In this document: positions 20,938-29,666 of the stretch, piece by piece
How the letters are laid out: every line of letters begins with the position of its first letter
Numbering within the stretch: position 1 is the stretch's first letter
Assembly: GCA_020434585.1 (NCBI GenBank)
Contig: JAGRAN010000009.1
Coordinates: 35,264 to 75,778, forward strand
From: Bdellovibrionales bacterium
GTDB taxonomy: Bacteria > Bdellovibrionota_C > UBA2361 > SZUA-149 > JAGRAN01
Reading direction: 5' to 3'
DNA: 40,515 nucleotides
Program-made: the position numbers and the translations under genes
Notes under the pieces: generated by a model
The model's database searches: none
Told to the model about the DNA's origin: nothing
What the model saw: the letters and a program-made list of their open reading frames with translations, nothing else

Positions 20938-23931
20938 CGTAGCCCTACCGTCGACGAAAAACAGCTTGAATCCGAGATCGCGTCCTTCGGCGCGGAGCTG
21001 TTCTCTGAAATCCAAAGCACCCCCGTCTCGCTGTTCGACCAGCAGGGCCGCTCGGCAAAACTAATGGACTGGGCCATGGAGGACGAGGATTTTAAAATCA
21101 GCCTCTTCCGTTTTGTTGACGTGCTTCCGGCGCTGCGTTCATCGGCGGAAGTCGTTCGCCACGCTCAGGAGTACTTTGAATCAGCTCAGCATCGTATTCC
21201 CGGATTGCTCAAATGGGGCATGAACGTCGATCCGCAGTCGATTACTTCCAAAGTTGCAGCTCAGTTTATTCGCAGCCAGGTACGCTCGATGGCCGAGCAA
21301 TTCATTCTTGGAGAAACTCCAAAATCTGCGCTAAAGCCGCTGCGAAAGATTCGCAAGGACGGACTGGCTTTTACAGTGGATCTCGTCGGTGAAGCTTGCG
21401 TCAGTGAGCACGAAGCGCGCATTTACCTCGACCGCTACTTAGAGCTGCTTGATACACTATCTACCGAGGTGCCCAAATGGCCTGAAAGCTCGCCAATAAT
21501 CGCGGGCCATCGCGGTGAAAAAACTCCGATCAATATTTCAGTCAAATTGTCAGCGCTATACTCACAGGCTAAGGCGGTTAACTTCGAGCGTTCCGTTGCC
21601 ACACTTGTTGAGAGAAGTTCCGAAATCCTCGCCAAAGCCAAACAAATTGGTGCGTTCGTTTATTTTGATATGGAGGACACTCCTTTTACAGACATTGCAA
21701 TCGACACCTTTAAAGGCGTTTTAGCGCTGCCTCAGTTCAAAGACTACGCTTCATGCGGACTAGTTCTTCAAGCCTATTTGCGTCGAACTGAAGACGACGT
21801 CGCAGCATTAATTGATTGGGTACGCTCACGAGGCACTCCTATTGCAGTCCGGCTGGTCAAAGGAGCCTACTGGGATACTGAAACAATTCTAGCCAAACAG
21901 CGTGATTGGCCTATCCCAGTATGGCAGGAAAAAGCAGCCTCCGATGCCTGTTACGAACGCTTGACCCTAACCCTACTGGAAGAAAGCGACTTAATTATGC
22001 CCGCTTTCGGTTCGCACAACATTCGCTCACTTGTTCATGCGGCTAAGGCGGCTGAATTGATGGGAGTCGATAAAAACGAATTCGAGATTCAAGCACTTTA
22101 CGGTATGGCTGAGCCGATTAAAAAAGCTTTTTCCAAGCGAGGGTTTCTTGTTCGCGACTACGCACCGATTGGCGAGCTCATTCCCGGTATGGGCTACCTG
22201 GTACGCCGCCTCCTTGAGAATACTTCGAATGAAGGATTTCTACGCCAAGGCTTCCGTGAACACGAAGATCCGAAAGTTCTCCTTAAGAAGCCGGTCCCAG
22301 ATGAAGAGGACAGTGGAGAAGAACATCTCACTCGCGATCATCGAATTGCGTTCGCGAACGTGCCGCTTACTGACTTCGCCTTTCGCAGAAATCGCGAAAA
22401 TTTAAAATCTGAAATCAACACTCTGCGCTCAAGCGTCAACGAGACTCCCCGCAAGATCCACGCGGTCATAGGCGGTGAGTTGGTGGAACACGATACCTGG
22501 GACGAATCACACTCACCAGAAGACGTGTCGTTGAAAATTGCTGCGGTTGGGCGCTCATCCCGCGCGGACTGCGACCGGGCTCTTGATCGTCTCGCGCAGT
22601 ATTGCGACACCTGGCGAGCGACTCCTGTAAACAAGCGCGCCGAAGTCTTGTTCAAGGCTGCAGAATTGATGGACGAACGACGGCTCGAGTTGACCGCCCT
22701 AATAATCCTTGAAGCTGGAAAGCCATGGAACGAGGCCGACGCTGACGTCGCTGAAGCAATCGACTTCTGCAATTACTACGCACATCAAGCGCTCTCACTC
22801 TTTTGCAATCACAAGCTCGGAAGCTATCCAGGCGAAGAAAACCTGCTACGCTACGAACCTCGGGGAATATCAGCTGTAATCAGCCCGTGGAACTTCCCTC
22901 TGGCGATTCCATGCGGCATGTTCGTTGCTTCATTGGTTACCGGCAACTGCACAATACTGAAACCCGCAGAGCAAACTCCGGCGATCGCCTCAGCGTTGTT
23001 CGATATTTTGCTTGAAGCCGGATTGCCTGAAAACGCGGCAGCTTTTTTGCCGGGCATCGGAGAAGATATCGGAAGCTACTTAGTTCGCAGCGAGCGCGTG
23101 TCCACGATTGCCTTTACCGGCTCTAAGTCGGTAGGGCTCGATATCATTGGTGCAGCAGCTAGTGTGGCGCCAGGCCAAGAACATGTAAAACGGGCGATCA
23201 TCGAAATGGGCGGGAAGAACGCGATTATCGTCGACTCAGACGCAGACTTGGACGAGGCAGTATCTGGCGTGCTTTATTCGGCATTTGGCTTTCAAGGGCA
23301 AAAGTGCAGCGCCTGCTCCCGCGCTATTGTCCACGAGCTAGTTTACGACGCATTTGTCGAACGGCTCAGTCATGCAGTGAACAGCATTGCCGTCGGGCCC
23401 GCTTCCGATCCAGCAACATACGTAGCACCGGTCATCGACAAAGACTCTCAAGACCGCCTGCTGGCAGCGATTGAGTCGGGCAAAAGCAGCTGCACTCTGG
23501 TAGTCGAAGGTCGGCTGCCTTCCGCCTCGGCGCCAAACGGCTACTATGTCCCGCCAGTCGTCTTCGCCGACTTACCGGAAGGCCACGATATCGTCCGCAA
23601 AGAACTGTTTGGCCCCGTACTGGCTTTGATTAAAACTCCGTCATTTGCCGAAGGCATCAGAATTGCGATGGATAGCGAGTACGGGCTGACCGGTGGCGTG
23701 TTTAGCCGCAGCCCGAAGAACATCGAACTTGCCGCGAATTCTTTTAGAGTTGGAAATCTATATTTAAACCGCGGATGTACCGGTGCGCTCGTTATGCGGC
23801 AGCCGTTTGGCGGCGCAAAAATGTCTGGCGTCGGCTCTAAAGCAGGGGGGCCGGACTACCTGCTGCAATTCACCATTCCTCGAGCCATTTCCGAGAACAT
23901 GATGAGGCGAGGTTTCGCACCTATGCAGTAG
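20938..23931 (+). CDS. putA: Bifunctional proline dehydrogenase / glutamate-semialdehyde dehydrogenase
   Basis: This 997-residue protein oxidises proline to glutamate in two steps. The FAD-dependent proline dehydrogenase barrel occupies about residues 130-440, with ISVKLSALYSQ and CGLVLQAYLRRTEDDV. The aldehyde dehydrogenase half occupies about 500-985, with SPWNFPLAIPCG, FTGSKSVGLDI, the catalytic glutamate segment IEMGGKNAI and the catalytic cysteine in GFQGQKCSACSR. The N-terminus lacks a ribbon-helix-helix repressor domain, so this is the short, non-DNA-binding form and proline control must come from another protein. Start choice rests on GGAG at 9 nt and on the upstream ATG falling in a promoter -10. 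A terminator follows. Confidence 0.96.
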   Translation, partial: RSPTVDEKQLESEIASFGAELFSEIQSTPVSLFDQQGRSAKLMDWAMEDEDFKISLFRFVDVLPALRSSAEVVRHAQEYFESAQHRIPGLLKWGMNVDPQSITSKVAAQFIRSQVRSMAEQFILGETPKSALKPLRKIRKDGLAFTVDLVGEACVSEHEARIYLDRYLELLDTLSTEVPKWPESSPIIAGHRGEKTPINISVKLSALYSQAKAVNFERSVATLVERSSEILAKAKQIGAFVYFDMEDTPFTDIAIDTFKGVLALPQFKDYASCGLVLQAYLRRTEDDVAALIDWVRSRGTPIAVRLVKGAYWDTETILAKQRDWPIPVWQEKAASDACYERLTLTLLEESDLIMPAFGSHNIRSLVHAAKAAELMGVDKNEFEIQALYGMAEPIKKAFSKRGFLVRDYAPIGELIPGMGYLVRRLLENTSNEGFLRQGFREHEDPKVLLKKPVPDEEDSGEEHLTRDHRIAFANVPLTDFAFRRNRENLKSEINTLRSSVNETPRKIHAVIGGELVEHDTWDESHSPEDVSLKIAAVGRSSRADCDRALDRLAQYCDTWRATPVNKRAEVLFKAAELMDERRLELTALIILEAGKPWNEADADVAEAIDFCNYYAHQALSLFCNHKLGSYPGEENLLRYEPRGISAVISPWNFPLAIPCGMFVASLVTGNCTILKPAEQTPAIASALFDILLEAGLPENAAAFLPGIGEDIGSYLVRSERVSTIAFTGSKSVGLDIIGAAASVAPGQEHVKRAIIEMGGKNAIIVDSDADLDEAVSGVLYSAFGFQGQKCSACSRAIVHELVYDAFVERLSHAVNSIAVGPASDPATYVAPVIDKDSQDRLLAAIESGKSSCTLVVEGRLPSASAPNGYYVPPVVFADLPEGHDIVRKELFGPVLALIKTPSFAEGIRIAMDSEYGLTGGVFSRSPKNIELAANSFRVGNLYLNRGCTGALVMRQPFGGAKMSGVGSKAGGPDYLLQFTIPRAISENMMRRGFAPMQ

Positions 23932-23952
23932 GTTTTTTCGCTGCCCGAAATT

Positions 23953-23996
23953 GCCCCTGATAAAGGCAAATTTCCTTTATTATCAGGCACTTTTTT
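23953..23996 (+). terminator. Rho-independent terminator after putA
   Basis: GCC and CCTGATAAAGG pair with CCTTTATTATCAGGC, with a small three-base bulge, around an AT-rich loop. Six T residues (23991-23996) follow. It lies 22 nt past the putA stop. Confidence 0.8.
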
Positions 23997-24089
23997 ACCT
24001 AAAGGATCCCCGCCAGTCTGACGATTTTCTACTGTGCATGCGCGAAATTGAATTCGCCCTAGATCCCTTTCAAAGAAAGCCGGCAACCG

Positions 24090-26375
24090 ATGAAAGACGA
24101 CCTTACGTTTAGACTATCCGACACCTCGGAAAGCTCGCCCGAATCGCCTGAACCTTCCAGCAAGATGCTGCAGGTCGACTGGCGCGCGTTCGCCACACGG
24201 CTGAGAACACTGCTCGAGGCAGGTGAAGAACCCGGACGTATGTACGCCATCATGGCCGACATGGCTCTCGAGCTTCCCGGAGTTCAAGCGTCTGTCATAT
24301 ATCTTCCGGCCGATGTCAAAGACGGCCCTTTCCAATCAGCGATGGTTGCTCGGTCCGGCAAAATCGACATCCCGGAGCCTGGACAGTCAACAACTGAGCG
24401 CGAAGCTCGGATGATCGTGCACGGCGACCGCAGGGCGTATCAGCAAAATCTCTCTTCGCCGTTTCAATATACCGATATTGTTTGCCTAGGCGCGCCAATT
24501 GGCTCTCTCGGAGTAGCGTGCCCCGAAGGACTAAGTGAAACAATTAGAGACTGCTTAGCGGACCTAGCCGGCCATATAGCGTTGGTTTTCGAACGTCAGC
24601 GCTTGTCAAAGCGCCTACGCCACTATGTTGATCGCTTAGAAGTCTTAAATGAATTGAACCAGCTGATTGCCTCTGGGGTAAGCTTAAAACGAATTTCAAA
24701 AACATTAGCACGAGAACTGGCGTTTAGATTTGGCGCCGACTGCTCGTTTGCGTTTCTACTATCGGACTCGGGAGAAGAACTCGAAATCGCCGGTAATTAC
24801 GGATGCGCTCCTGACGCCGTTCCCAGCACTCTTCCGCTGGCAGACTCACTGCTGGGCCGAGTTCTCAAATTGGGCGGCATCGTCTCCGTTCCAGATCTAT
24901 CAATGCAGGGTGGACACGGTCTCGACTTTTTGCAGAACATTTGGATCAACTGTATCCACTGCTGTGGTCTTGAAATAAAAGGGGAAACGCACGGCGCCCT
25001 CTTAATTGGCTTTCGCAATCCGATGTTCTTCAGCGACCGCGAAAGTGCAATGTTTGAAGAGTTTGCCCAGGGAGCCGCGGTAGCAATCGCCAACTCCCGT
25101 TCTCAGGAACGTATTACTGCCTACGCAGAACGCCTCGAAGAACTCGTTCAACGTCGCACAGCCGACCTCGCAATTCAGACCAACCGAGCCGAAGAAGCTA
25201 ATAAAGCCAAGAGCCGCTTTGTTGCCAACATGAGCCATGAGTTTAGAACTCCGCTTACAGCTATCATCGGTTACGCCAGCGTACTTGCTGATGGAGTCTT
25301 TGGTGACGTAAACGATCAGCAGACGGAGGCGCTTAAATCAATTACGCGCTCTAGCGAGCATTTGAAAGAATTGATTGACGACATTCTTAACATCTCAAGA
25401 ATCGAATCTGGCAAGGAGGACGCCGAGCCTAAGCGTGTCGAATTGGTGTCCCTGCTCAAACAAGTTCACAAACTGATGCTGCAAACAGCTGTCGGGAAAA
25501 GCGTGGCGCTGACCCCGCTTGAACTTAACGAAAATCTTAATGAGGTAAACCTCTGGGTCGATCCGCGTCATATTCGCCAAGTGCTGATTAACATCATGTC
25601 TAATGCCGTCAAGTACACGCCGAGCGGCGGCGCGGTGACGCTAAACGCCGAGATAGTCGGCGACAAGGCGTTGATTAGCGTTAAGGATACCGGCGTCGGC
25701 ATCTCTAAAGAAGATATGAAGCGCCTATTTAATCGTTTCGAACGGGCGGATGACAGCTATAGCCGCGATCAAGTTGGCACCGGCATTGGCTTGTCCTTAA
25801 CCAAGCACCTGGTAGAACTAAATGGCGGCCGCATCGATGTTGAAAGCGCCCCAGGGGTGGGTTCAACTTTCACCATTCTGGCTCCGCTTGCCGACGCCAA
25901 CTCGCTTGCCGAAGGTGTCAGCGAGCAAGATACCGAAGAACTCAGCGAAGAAGCCAGATTAGCCGGCCTAAATGTGCTCATCGTTGAAGATAATAAAATG
26001 ACCTGCGAAGTGCTAAAAACTATCGTCGAAAAGGCCGGCGGCACGGCGCACGTTGCAAACGACGCAGACGGAGGCAAAAAGCTGGCGAAAGAGCACAGCC
26101 TAGACGCGGCTCTCATCGACTTAGCAATGCCCGGGGAAAGCGGAATTGACTTGATCCAGTTCTTTCGCAAAAAATGCAAAGAGCCGCTTTCTACAATGCC
26201 GCTGATCGTTGTCAGCGCTTGCGTATACCAGGCGGACAGAGATCTAGCTCTCAATTCGGGCGCGTCGTTTTTCATTCCCAAACCGTTTAAGCCAAATGAG
26301 ATTGTGAAAACAATTCGTCATTTAACAACTTCATCTGCGATCCAAGGGTCGGGATCTTTTAAAGTGGTACGATGA
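24090..26375 (+). CDS. Hybrid sensor histidine kinase with two GAF domains and a receiver
   Basis: This 761-residue protein has no membrane segment. Residues of about 35-165 and 190-345 look like two GAF sensor domains, followed by a short coiled coil (about 345-375). The HisKA dimerisation domain contains ANMSHEFRTPL with phospho-acceptor H383. The ATPase domain has NIMSNAVKYTPSGG (N-box from 501), DTGVGIS and GTGIGLSL. A C-terminal receiver has the acidic pair VEDN, acceptor D677 in LIDLAMPG and the KPF lysine. It is therefore a cytoplasmic kinase passing phosphate to its own receiver and probably to the separate receiver encoded two genes on. The signal is unknown. The stop overlaps the next start (ATGA), giving translational coupling. 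Confidence 0.93.
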   Translation: MKDDLTFRLSDTSESSPESPEPSSKMLQVDWRAFATRLRTLLEAGEEPGRMYAIMADMALELPGVQASVIYLPADVKDGPFQSAMVARSGKIDIPEPGQSTTEREARMIVHGDRRAYQQNLSSPFQYTDIVCLGAPIGSLGVACPEGLSETIRDCLADLAGHIALVFERQRLSKRLRHYVDRLEVLNELNQLIASGVSLKRISKTLARELAFRFGADCSFAFLLSDSGEELEIAGNYGCAPDAVPSTLPLADSLLGRVLKLGGIVSVPDLSMQGGHGLDFLQNIWINCIHCCGLEIKGETHGALLIGFRNPMFFSDRESAMFEEFAQGAAVAIANSRSQERITAYAERLEELVQRRTADLAIQTNRAEEANKAKSRFVANMSHEFRTPLTAIIGYASVLADGVFGDVNDQQTEALKSITRSSEHLKELIDDILNISRIESGKEDAEPKRVELVSLLKQVHKLMLQTAVGKSVALTPLELNENLNEVNLWVDPRHIRQVLINIMSNAVKYTPSGGAVTLNAEIVGDKALISVKDTGVGISKEDMKRLFNRFERADDSYSRDQVGTGIGLSLTKHLVELNGGRIDVESAPGVGSTFTILAPLADANSLAEGVSEQDTEELSEEARLAGLNVLIVEDNKMTCEVLKTIVEKAGGTAHVANDADGGKKLAKEHSLDAALIDLAMPGESGIDLIQFFRKKCKEPLSTMPLIVVSACVYQADRDLALNSGASFFIPKPFKPNEIVKTIRHLTTSSAIQGSGSFKVVR

Positions 26376-27871
26376 GCAGCCAGACACAAATAGAAATTAC
26401 AAAAGACGATTCTCCGAACGAGATTTTGGAGAAGCTGCAGGTTGCCCTGCGCAAGGACGGCGACTTTCCCGTACGAGCCAAGGTGGTCACAGAACTAAGA
26501 AATCTGGTCAATAGCCCCAAAACCACTATCGGACAGATCACCGAAGTGATCTTGCGAGAGCCTTCGCTGGGTACCCGAGTTCTGTCCCTGGTTAACAGCG
26601 CATTCTATCAAGGCGCCCAGCCGATCATGACGATCACTCAGGCTGTTAACCGTCTCGGCATGCGTGCATTGTCTGATCTTTGTGCCGGCTTCGTATTAAT
26701 GCAGCGCTTCGTTCCTGCGGCAAAGCGCGGCGGCGTTTTCACTGACAGCCTCAAGAAGAGTATTTTGATGTCGCTAGTCTCAAGCTATCTCGTGCGAGAA
26801 GTTGGAGAGACCGGGGTAAAGGAGCGCGGATACCTAGCTGGAACTTTTTACAATTTAGGACATTTGCTGCTCGCCTACTACTTCCCCCAGGTGTACGAGG
26901 CTGCCGGTAAGCGCGCTAACGCAAAGAATATCGATGTACTTCAGAGTATTCAGGAGGTGCTCGGAGTGAGCCCGCTGCAGCTGAGCCTATCGATTGTGGA
27001 TGCTCTGGAAATCCCCGACTATTACCGCGCAGTGCTCGCTGAAAGCCACAAGTCATTTGATGAGCGCAACCCAGAAAGCGAATACTTCACCCTCGCCAAT
27101 GCCCTCGCAACAGCCGAAGAGTTCTCCCGGGCCGTAGTCCTCAACGACAATAAAGACGATTTTCTCAGCGCACTCGAGGAGCTATCTAAAGTATCGGGCT
27201 TCTCTATGGAACAATTCGAGGGACTGGTAGAAAACATTCCGTTCATCTTCAGAGAACACTGCGAACTAATCGAATTGAATTTTCTTCAGCTGCCGGACTA
27301 CATCGTAAACTTTGACGAACCCGAAGAAGTCGAAGCTCCACCGCAGATCGTCGAAGATGTAGTAGACGCTCAAGTTCAGCAGTCCGTTTCCCAATTTTCG
27401 CGCTTCACGGAAGAGATTCGTGAAGCCATCGAGGATGCGGAACCACTGTCCAGCATCATCACGACTGTGATGGAGACTCTCGCGTTTGGATTAAAATTTG
27501 ATCGAGTACTACTGCTGATGGCCAACGACGACCAGGACGAACTTCAGGGTCGAATGTGGCTGGGAGCGCGGATTAACGTTGATCCGAAATCAATTCGCAG
27601 ACCGCTGCGCACACCCGACTTGGCCAACGCCCCTGACGTTGCTGCTTTTACCCAAAGAACTTCTAAAATATTCGGCGATGCTCTGTTCCACGACGGCTGG
27701 CCCTTCGCGGCCATCCCGATCGGCAGTTCTCAGAACAAACCTATCGGAGTAATCTACGCGGATAAGATCAGCTCACCCGACGACGATATCCCTCCCCTGG
27801 ATGCGAGAATGCAGGCATCCCTCAGTATTTTGGTTGACCTGCTGGACCAGGCCGCGGGTAACTCTAACTAA
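26372..27871 (+). CDS. HDOD-GAF signalling protein
   Basis: This is a 499-residue protein. The HDOD domain covers about residues 20-225: REPSLGTRVLSLVNSAFY is followed by ITQAVNRLGMRALSDL and the degenerate HD-like helices. HDOD domains resemble HD phosphohydrolases but lack the metal-binding HD pair and act as scaffolds. A GAF-like domain fills about 340-495, ending with PIGVIYADK. A linker rich in Glu and Val joins them. The gene is translationally coupled to the hybrid kinase and is followed 16 nt later by a receiver gene, so it is probably an output or adaptor element of this signalling module. The exact role is inferred from context. Confidence 0.88.
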   Translation: MSSQTQIEITKDDSPNEILEKLQVALRKDGDFPVRAKVVTELRNLVNSPKTTIGQITEVILREPSLGTRVLSLVNSAFYQGAQPIMTITQAVNRLGMRALSDLCAGFVLMQRFVPAAKRGGVFTDSLKKSILMSLVSSYLVREVGETGVKERGYLAGTFYNLGHLLLAYYFPQVYEAAGKRANAKNIDVLQSIQEVLGVSPLQLSLSIVDALEIPDYYRAVLAESHKSFDERNPESEYFTLANALATAEEFSRAVVLNDNKDDFLSALEELSKVSGFSMEQFEGLVENIPFIFREHCELIELNFLQLPDYIVNFDEPEEVEAPPQIVEDVVDAQVQQSVSQFSRFTEEIREAIEDAEPLSSIITTVMETLAFGLKFDRVLLLMANDDQDELQGRMWLGARINVDPKSIRRPLRTPDLANAPDVAAFTQRTSKIFGDALFHDGWPFAAIPIGSSQNKPIGVIYADKISSPDDDIPPLDARMQASLSILVDLLDQAAGNSN

Positions 27872-27887
27872 CGAGGAGAAGAGTAAA

Positions 27888-28265
27888 GTGGCAAAGCGAA
27901 TCCTTAATGTAGACGACGACCCGATGATTCGGGATCTCGTCCGAACCATCTTGGAGGCCTCAGATTACGAGGTTGTTTCTGCTGACTGCGGAACAAAAGC
28001 AATAGAAGTGCTGGAAAATGAAGCCCGGCCGATAAAATTCGACTGCATCATAATGGACGTGCAAATGCCCGATATGAGTGGCTTCGATTTACTGGCTCGC
28101 CTGAAAATGCACGTCGACACTCAAAACATTCCAGTGATCATGCTCACATGTCAGTCTTCGCCGGACGATTTCATGACTGGATACAATACCGGAGCGGAAT
28201 ACTATATAACGAAACCGTTCACCAGAGAGCAGCTGCTTTCCGGAATCGACCTCGCACTTAGCTAA
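27888..28265 (+). CDS. CheY-like single-domain response regulator
   Basis: This 125-residue receiver has only the phospho-acceptor domain. The acidic cluster is D9-D10-D11, the acceptor D57 in MDVQMPD, the switch Thr in MLTCQS and the Lys in ITKPF. There is no output domain, so it acts by protein contact or phosphorelay. GTG at 27888 is chosen because GAGGAGA lies about 8 nt upstream and the acidic cluster then sits at the usual distance. Upstream in-frame codons lie inside the HDOD gene. It is the third gene of the kinase operon. Nothing ties it to flagella apart from family resemblance. Confidence 0.93.
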   Translation: MAKRILNVDDDPMIRDLVRTILEASDYEVVSADCGTKAIEVLENEARPIKFDCIIMDVQMPDMSGFDLLARLKMHVDTQNIPVIMLTCQSSPDDFMTGYNTGAEYYITKPFTREQLLSGIDLALS

Positions 28266-28344
28266 AATTGCTTGCAAATCGGCGAAAGTAGCTTTCCACA
28301 CGATTTTCATCTGTGTTAGATCCTGTAGTGCGCGTATTATTTTT

Positions 28345-28371
28345 CCAAGTAATAGACTTGGGATTTCCCAA
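28345..28371 (+). promoter_or_regulatory. Overlapping, mutually exclusive short hairpins before the dedA start
   Basis: CCAAGT (28345-28350) can pair with ACTTGG (28356-28361). TTGGGA (28358-28363) can pair with TCCCAA (28366-28371). The two stems share 28358-28361 and cannot form together. They end 18 nt before the GTG start. A regulatory role is a guess. Confidence 0.3.
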
Positions 28372-28388
28372 TCAAATGAGGCCTTCGG

Positions 28389-29084
28389 GTGGATGAACTA
28401 GGAGCATGGCTTGCAAGTGACAACGGGTTTGTCGTGCATGCTGGTGTTTTCATAATGCTGCTTCTCGGAGGGATTGGTTTTCCGATACCGGAAGACATTC
28501 CGCTTATTTTAGGCGGAGTTGCTATCGCGCAAAAAATAGCTCCCCTCACAACAATGTTTCTCGTTTGCTACGTAGGGGTCATGGCCGGCGACCAAACCAT
28601 GTTTTTCATCGGCCACCGTTACGGGCAGCGGCTGCTGGACGCCGGCGCACGTTCGCGGTTCTTCCCAGCAATCACTGACGAGAAAGTAGCCGAAATCCGT
28701 GAAGGTCTGCGCAAGCGCCGATTGCTCTACATCTTTATTGGGCGCCACTTGTTTCCGATTCGAAGCGCAACATTTGTCTGCGCGGGCGCGCTGCGTGTAC
28801 CTTTTTTTGAATTCCTGCTGGCCGACGCAATTGCGGCCCTAGTTAGTGTAACTCTGATGATGTCAATCGGCTGGTGGCTAGGCGATCATCTTACTCCCGA
28901 AACCGTTGAGCATTTAGTGGAGCAAGCGCATTTCTACATTATCGCGCTCGTCTTGATTTGTGCATTTGCCTATTACCTGCGTAGACAGATGAAAAAATCC
29001 GAAACATTATCCGTCAGCGAAGACGCAGCGACTCCCGACGCAAGAGATGCGGAGTCTGATACGATAGGTAACGTCACTTCATAA
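28389..29084 (+). CDS. DedA-family membrane protein
   Basis: This 231-residue integral membrane protein belongs to the DedA/SNARE-associated family. The re-entrant segment with FPIPEDIPLILGG (about residues 31-43) and the later FIGRHLFPIRSATFVCAG (about 116-133) carry the conserved acidic residue and the arginines typical of the family. Four to five hydrophobic stretches can be seen, with a basic C-terminal end (YLRRQMKK) followed by a polar tail. DedA proteins support membrane potential and are implicated in undecaprenyl phosphate or lipid recycling. Start is GTG. A short structured region lies upstream. The gene ends about 25 bp from the convergent neighbour. Confidence 0.88.
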   Translation: MDELGAWLASDNGFVVHAGVFIMLLLGGIGFPIPEDIPLILGGVAIAQKIAPLTTMFLVCYVGVMAGDQTMFFIGHRYGQRLLDAGARSRFFPAITDEKVAEIREGLRKRRLLYIFIGRHLFPIRSATFVCAGALRVPFFEFLLADAIAALVSVTLMMSIGWWLGDHLTPETVEHLVEQAHFYIIALVLICAFAYYLRRQMKKSETLSVSEDAATPDARDAESDTIGNVTS

Positions 29085-29109
29085 ATTTTTTGGACCGCCC
29101 CTGATTCGA

Positions 29110-29493
29110 TTAGTGAATCGGCGCAGATTCGGGCATCGTCAACAGCTGATTGAGAGCTCTTCCGCAGGCGATCCGCAGCGAGCTGGCAACCGTTTCGATT
29201 AAGCCCTGGGTTGGGGTTTTCACGACAACTTCGTAAGACAGACCTTGATTCAGACCTGCGTGATACAGCATAGCCTGCCGTGCTTCAAACTGCTGAACGA
29301 GTTGCTCCACCGTGGGGAGCCAAAGAAAAGTGTGTCGCAAATCGCGCGGAGTCATTCCCTGCGGGTCGACTAAAATCGATACCCGCTCCAAGCTTTCGCG
29401 CATTGCTATTTCGTCGCCGATTTCGGGATGCCAAATCAATCCAGCTTTGTCTAACTCAATAGCTACATCGATGACTTCGACGCTGATACTCAT
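29110..29493 (-). CDS. Conserved-looking soluble protein, unknown
   Basis: This 127-residue protein is predicted soluble, with mixed beta and helix. TPRDLRHTFLWLPTVEQLVQQFEARQ (near residues 48-72) is a strongly helical, aromatic-containing central portion. I recognise no family. A weak TAGGT lies about 8 nt before the ATG. The 170 bp upstream (29494-29666) are AT rich and carry no other gene; I could not pick a convincing promoter pair there. Confidence 0.6.
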   Translation of the reverse strand: MSISVEVIDVAIELDKAGLIWHPEIGDEIAMRESLERVSILVDPQGMTPRDLRHTFLWLPTVEQLVQQFEARQAMLYHAGLNQGLSYEVVVKTPTQGLIETVASSLRIACGRALNQLLTMPESAPIH

Positions 29494-29666
29494 AACAAAA
29501 ACCTAACTTATGAAAATACGGCCAAACAAGACCAAAATATAATCAACGTTATACAAATGTTATGATGTCTATATCGGCTGAGGAAGCGCTATTTTTGAGC
29601 TTATCTAGCGTTTTGCCAGCTAAATCCGCCATTTTTAACGTCTTCCGCCACTGCTGAATGACTGTT

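Noticed and set aside
29494..29666. Possible small RNA or gene in the AT-rich gap
   Set aside because: No convincing promoter pair, hairpin with T-run or open frame with ribosome site was found.
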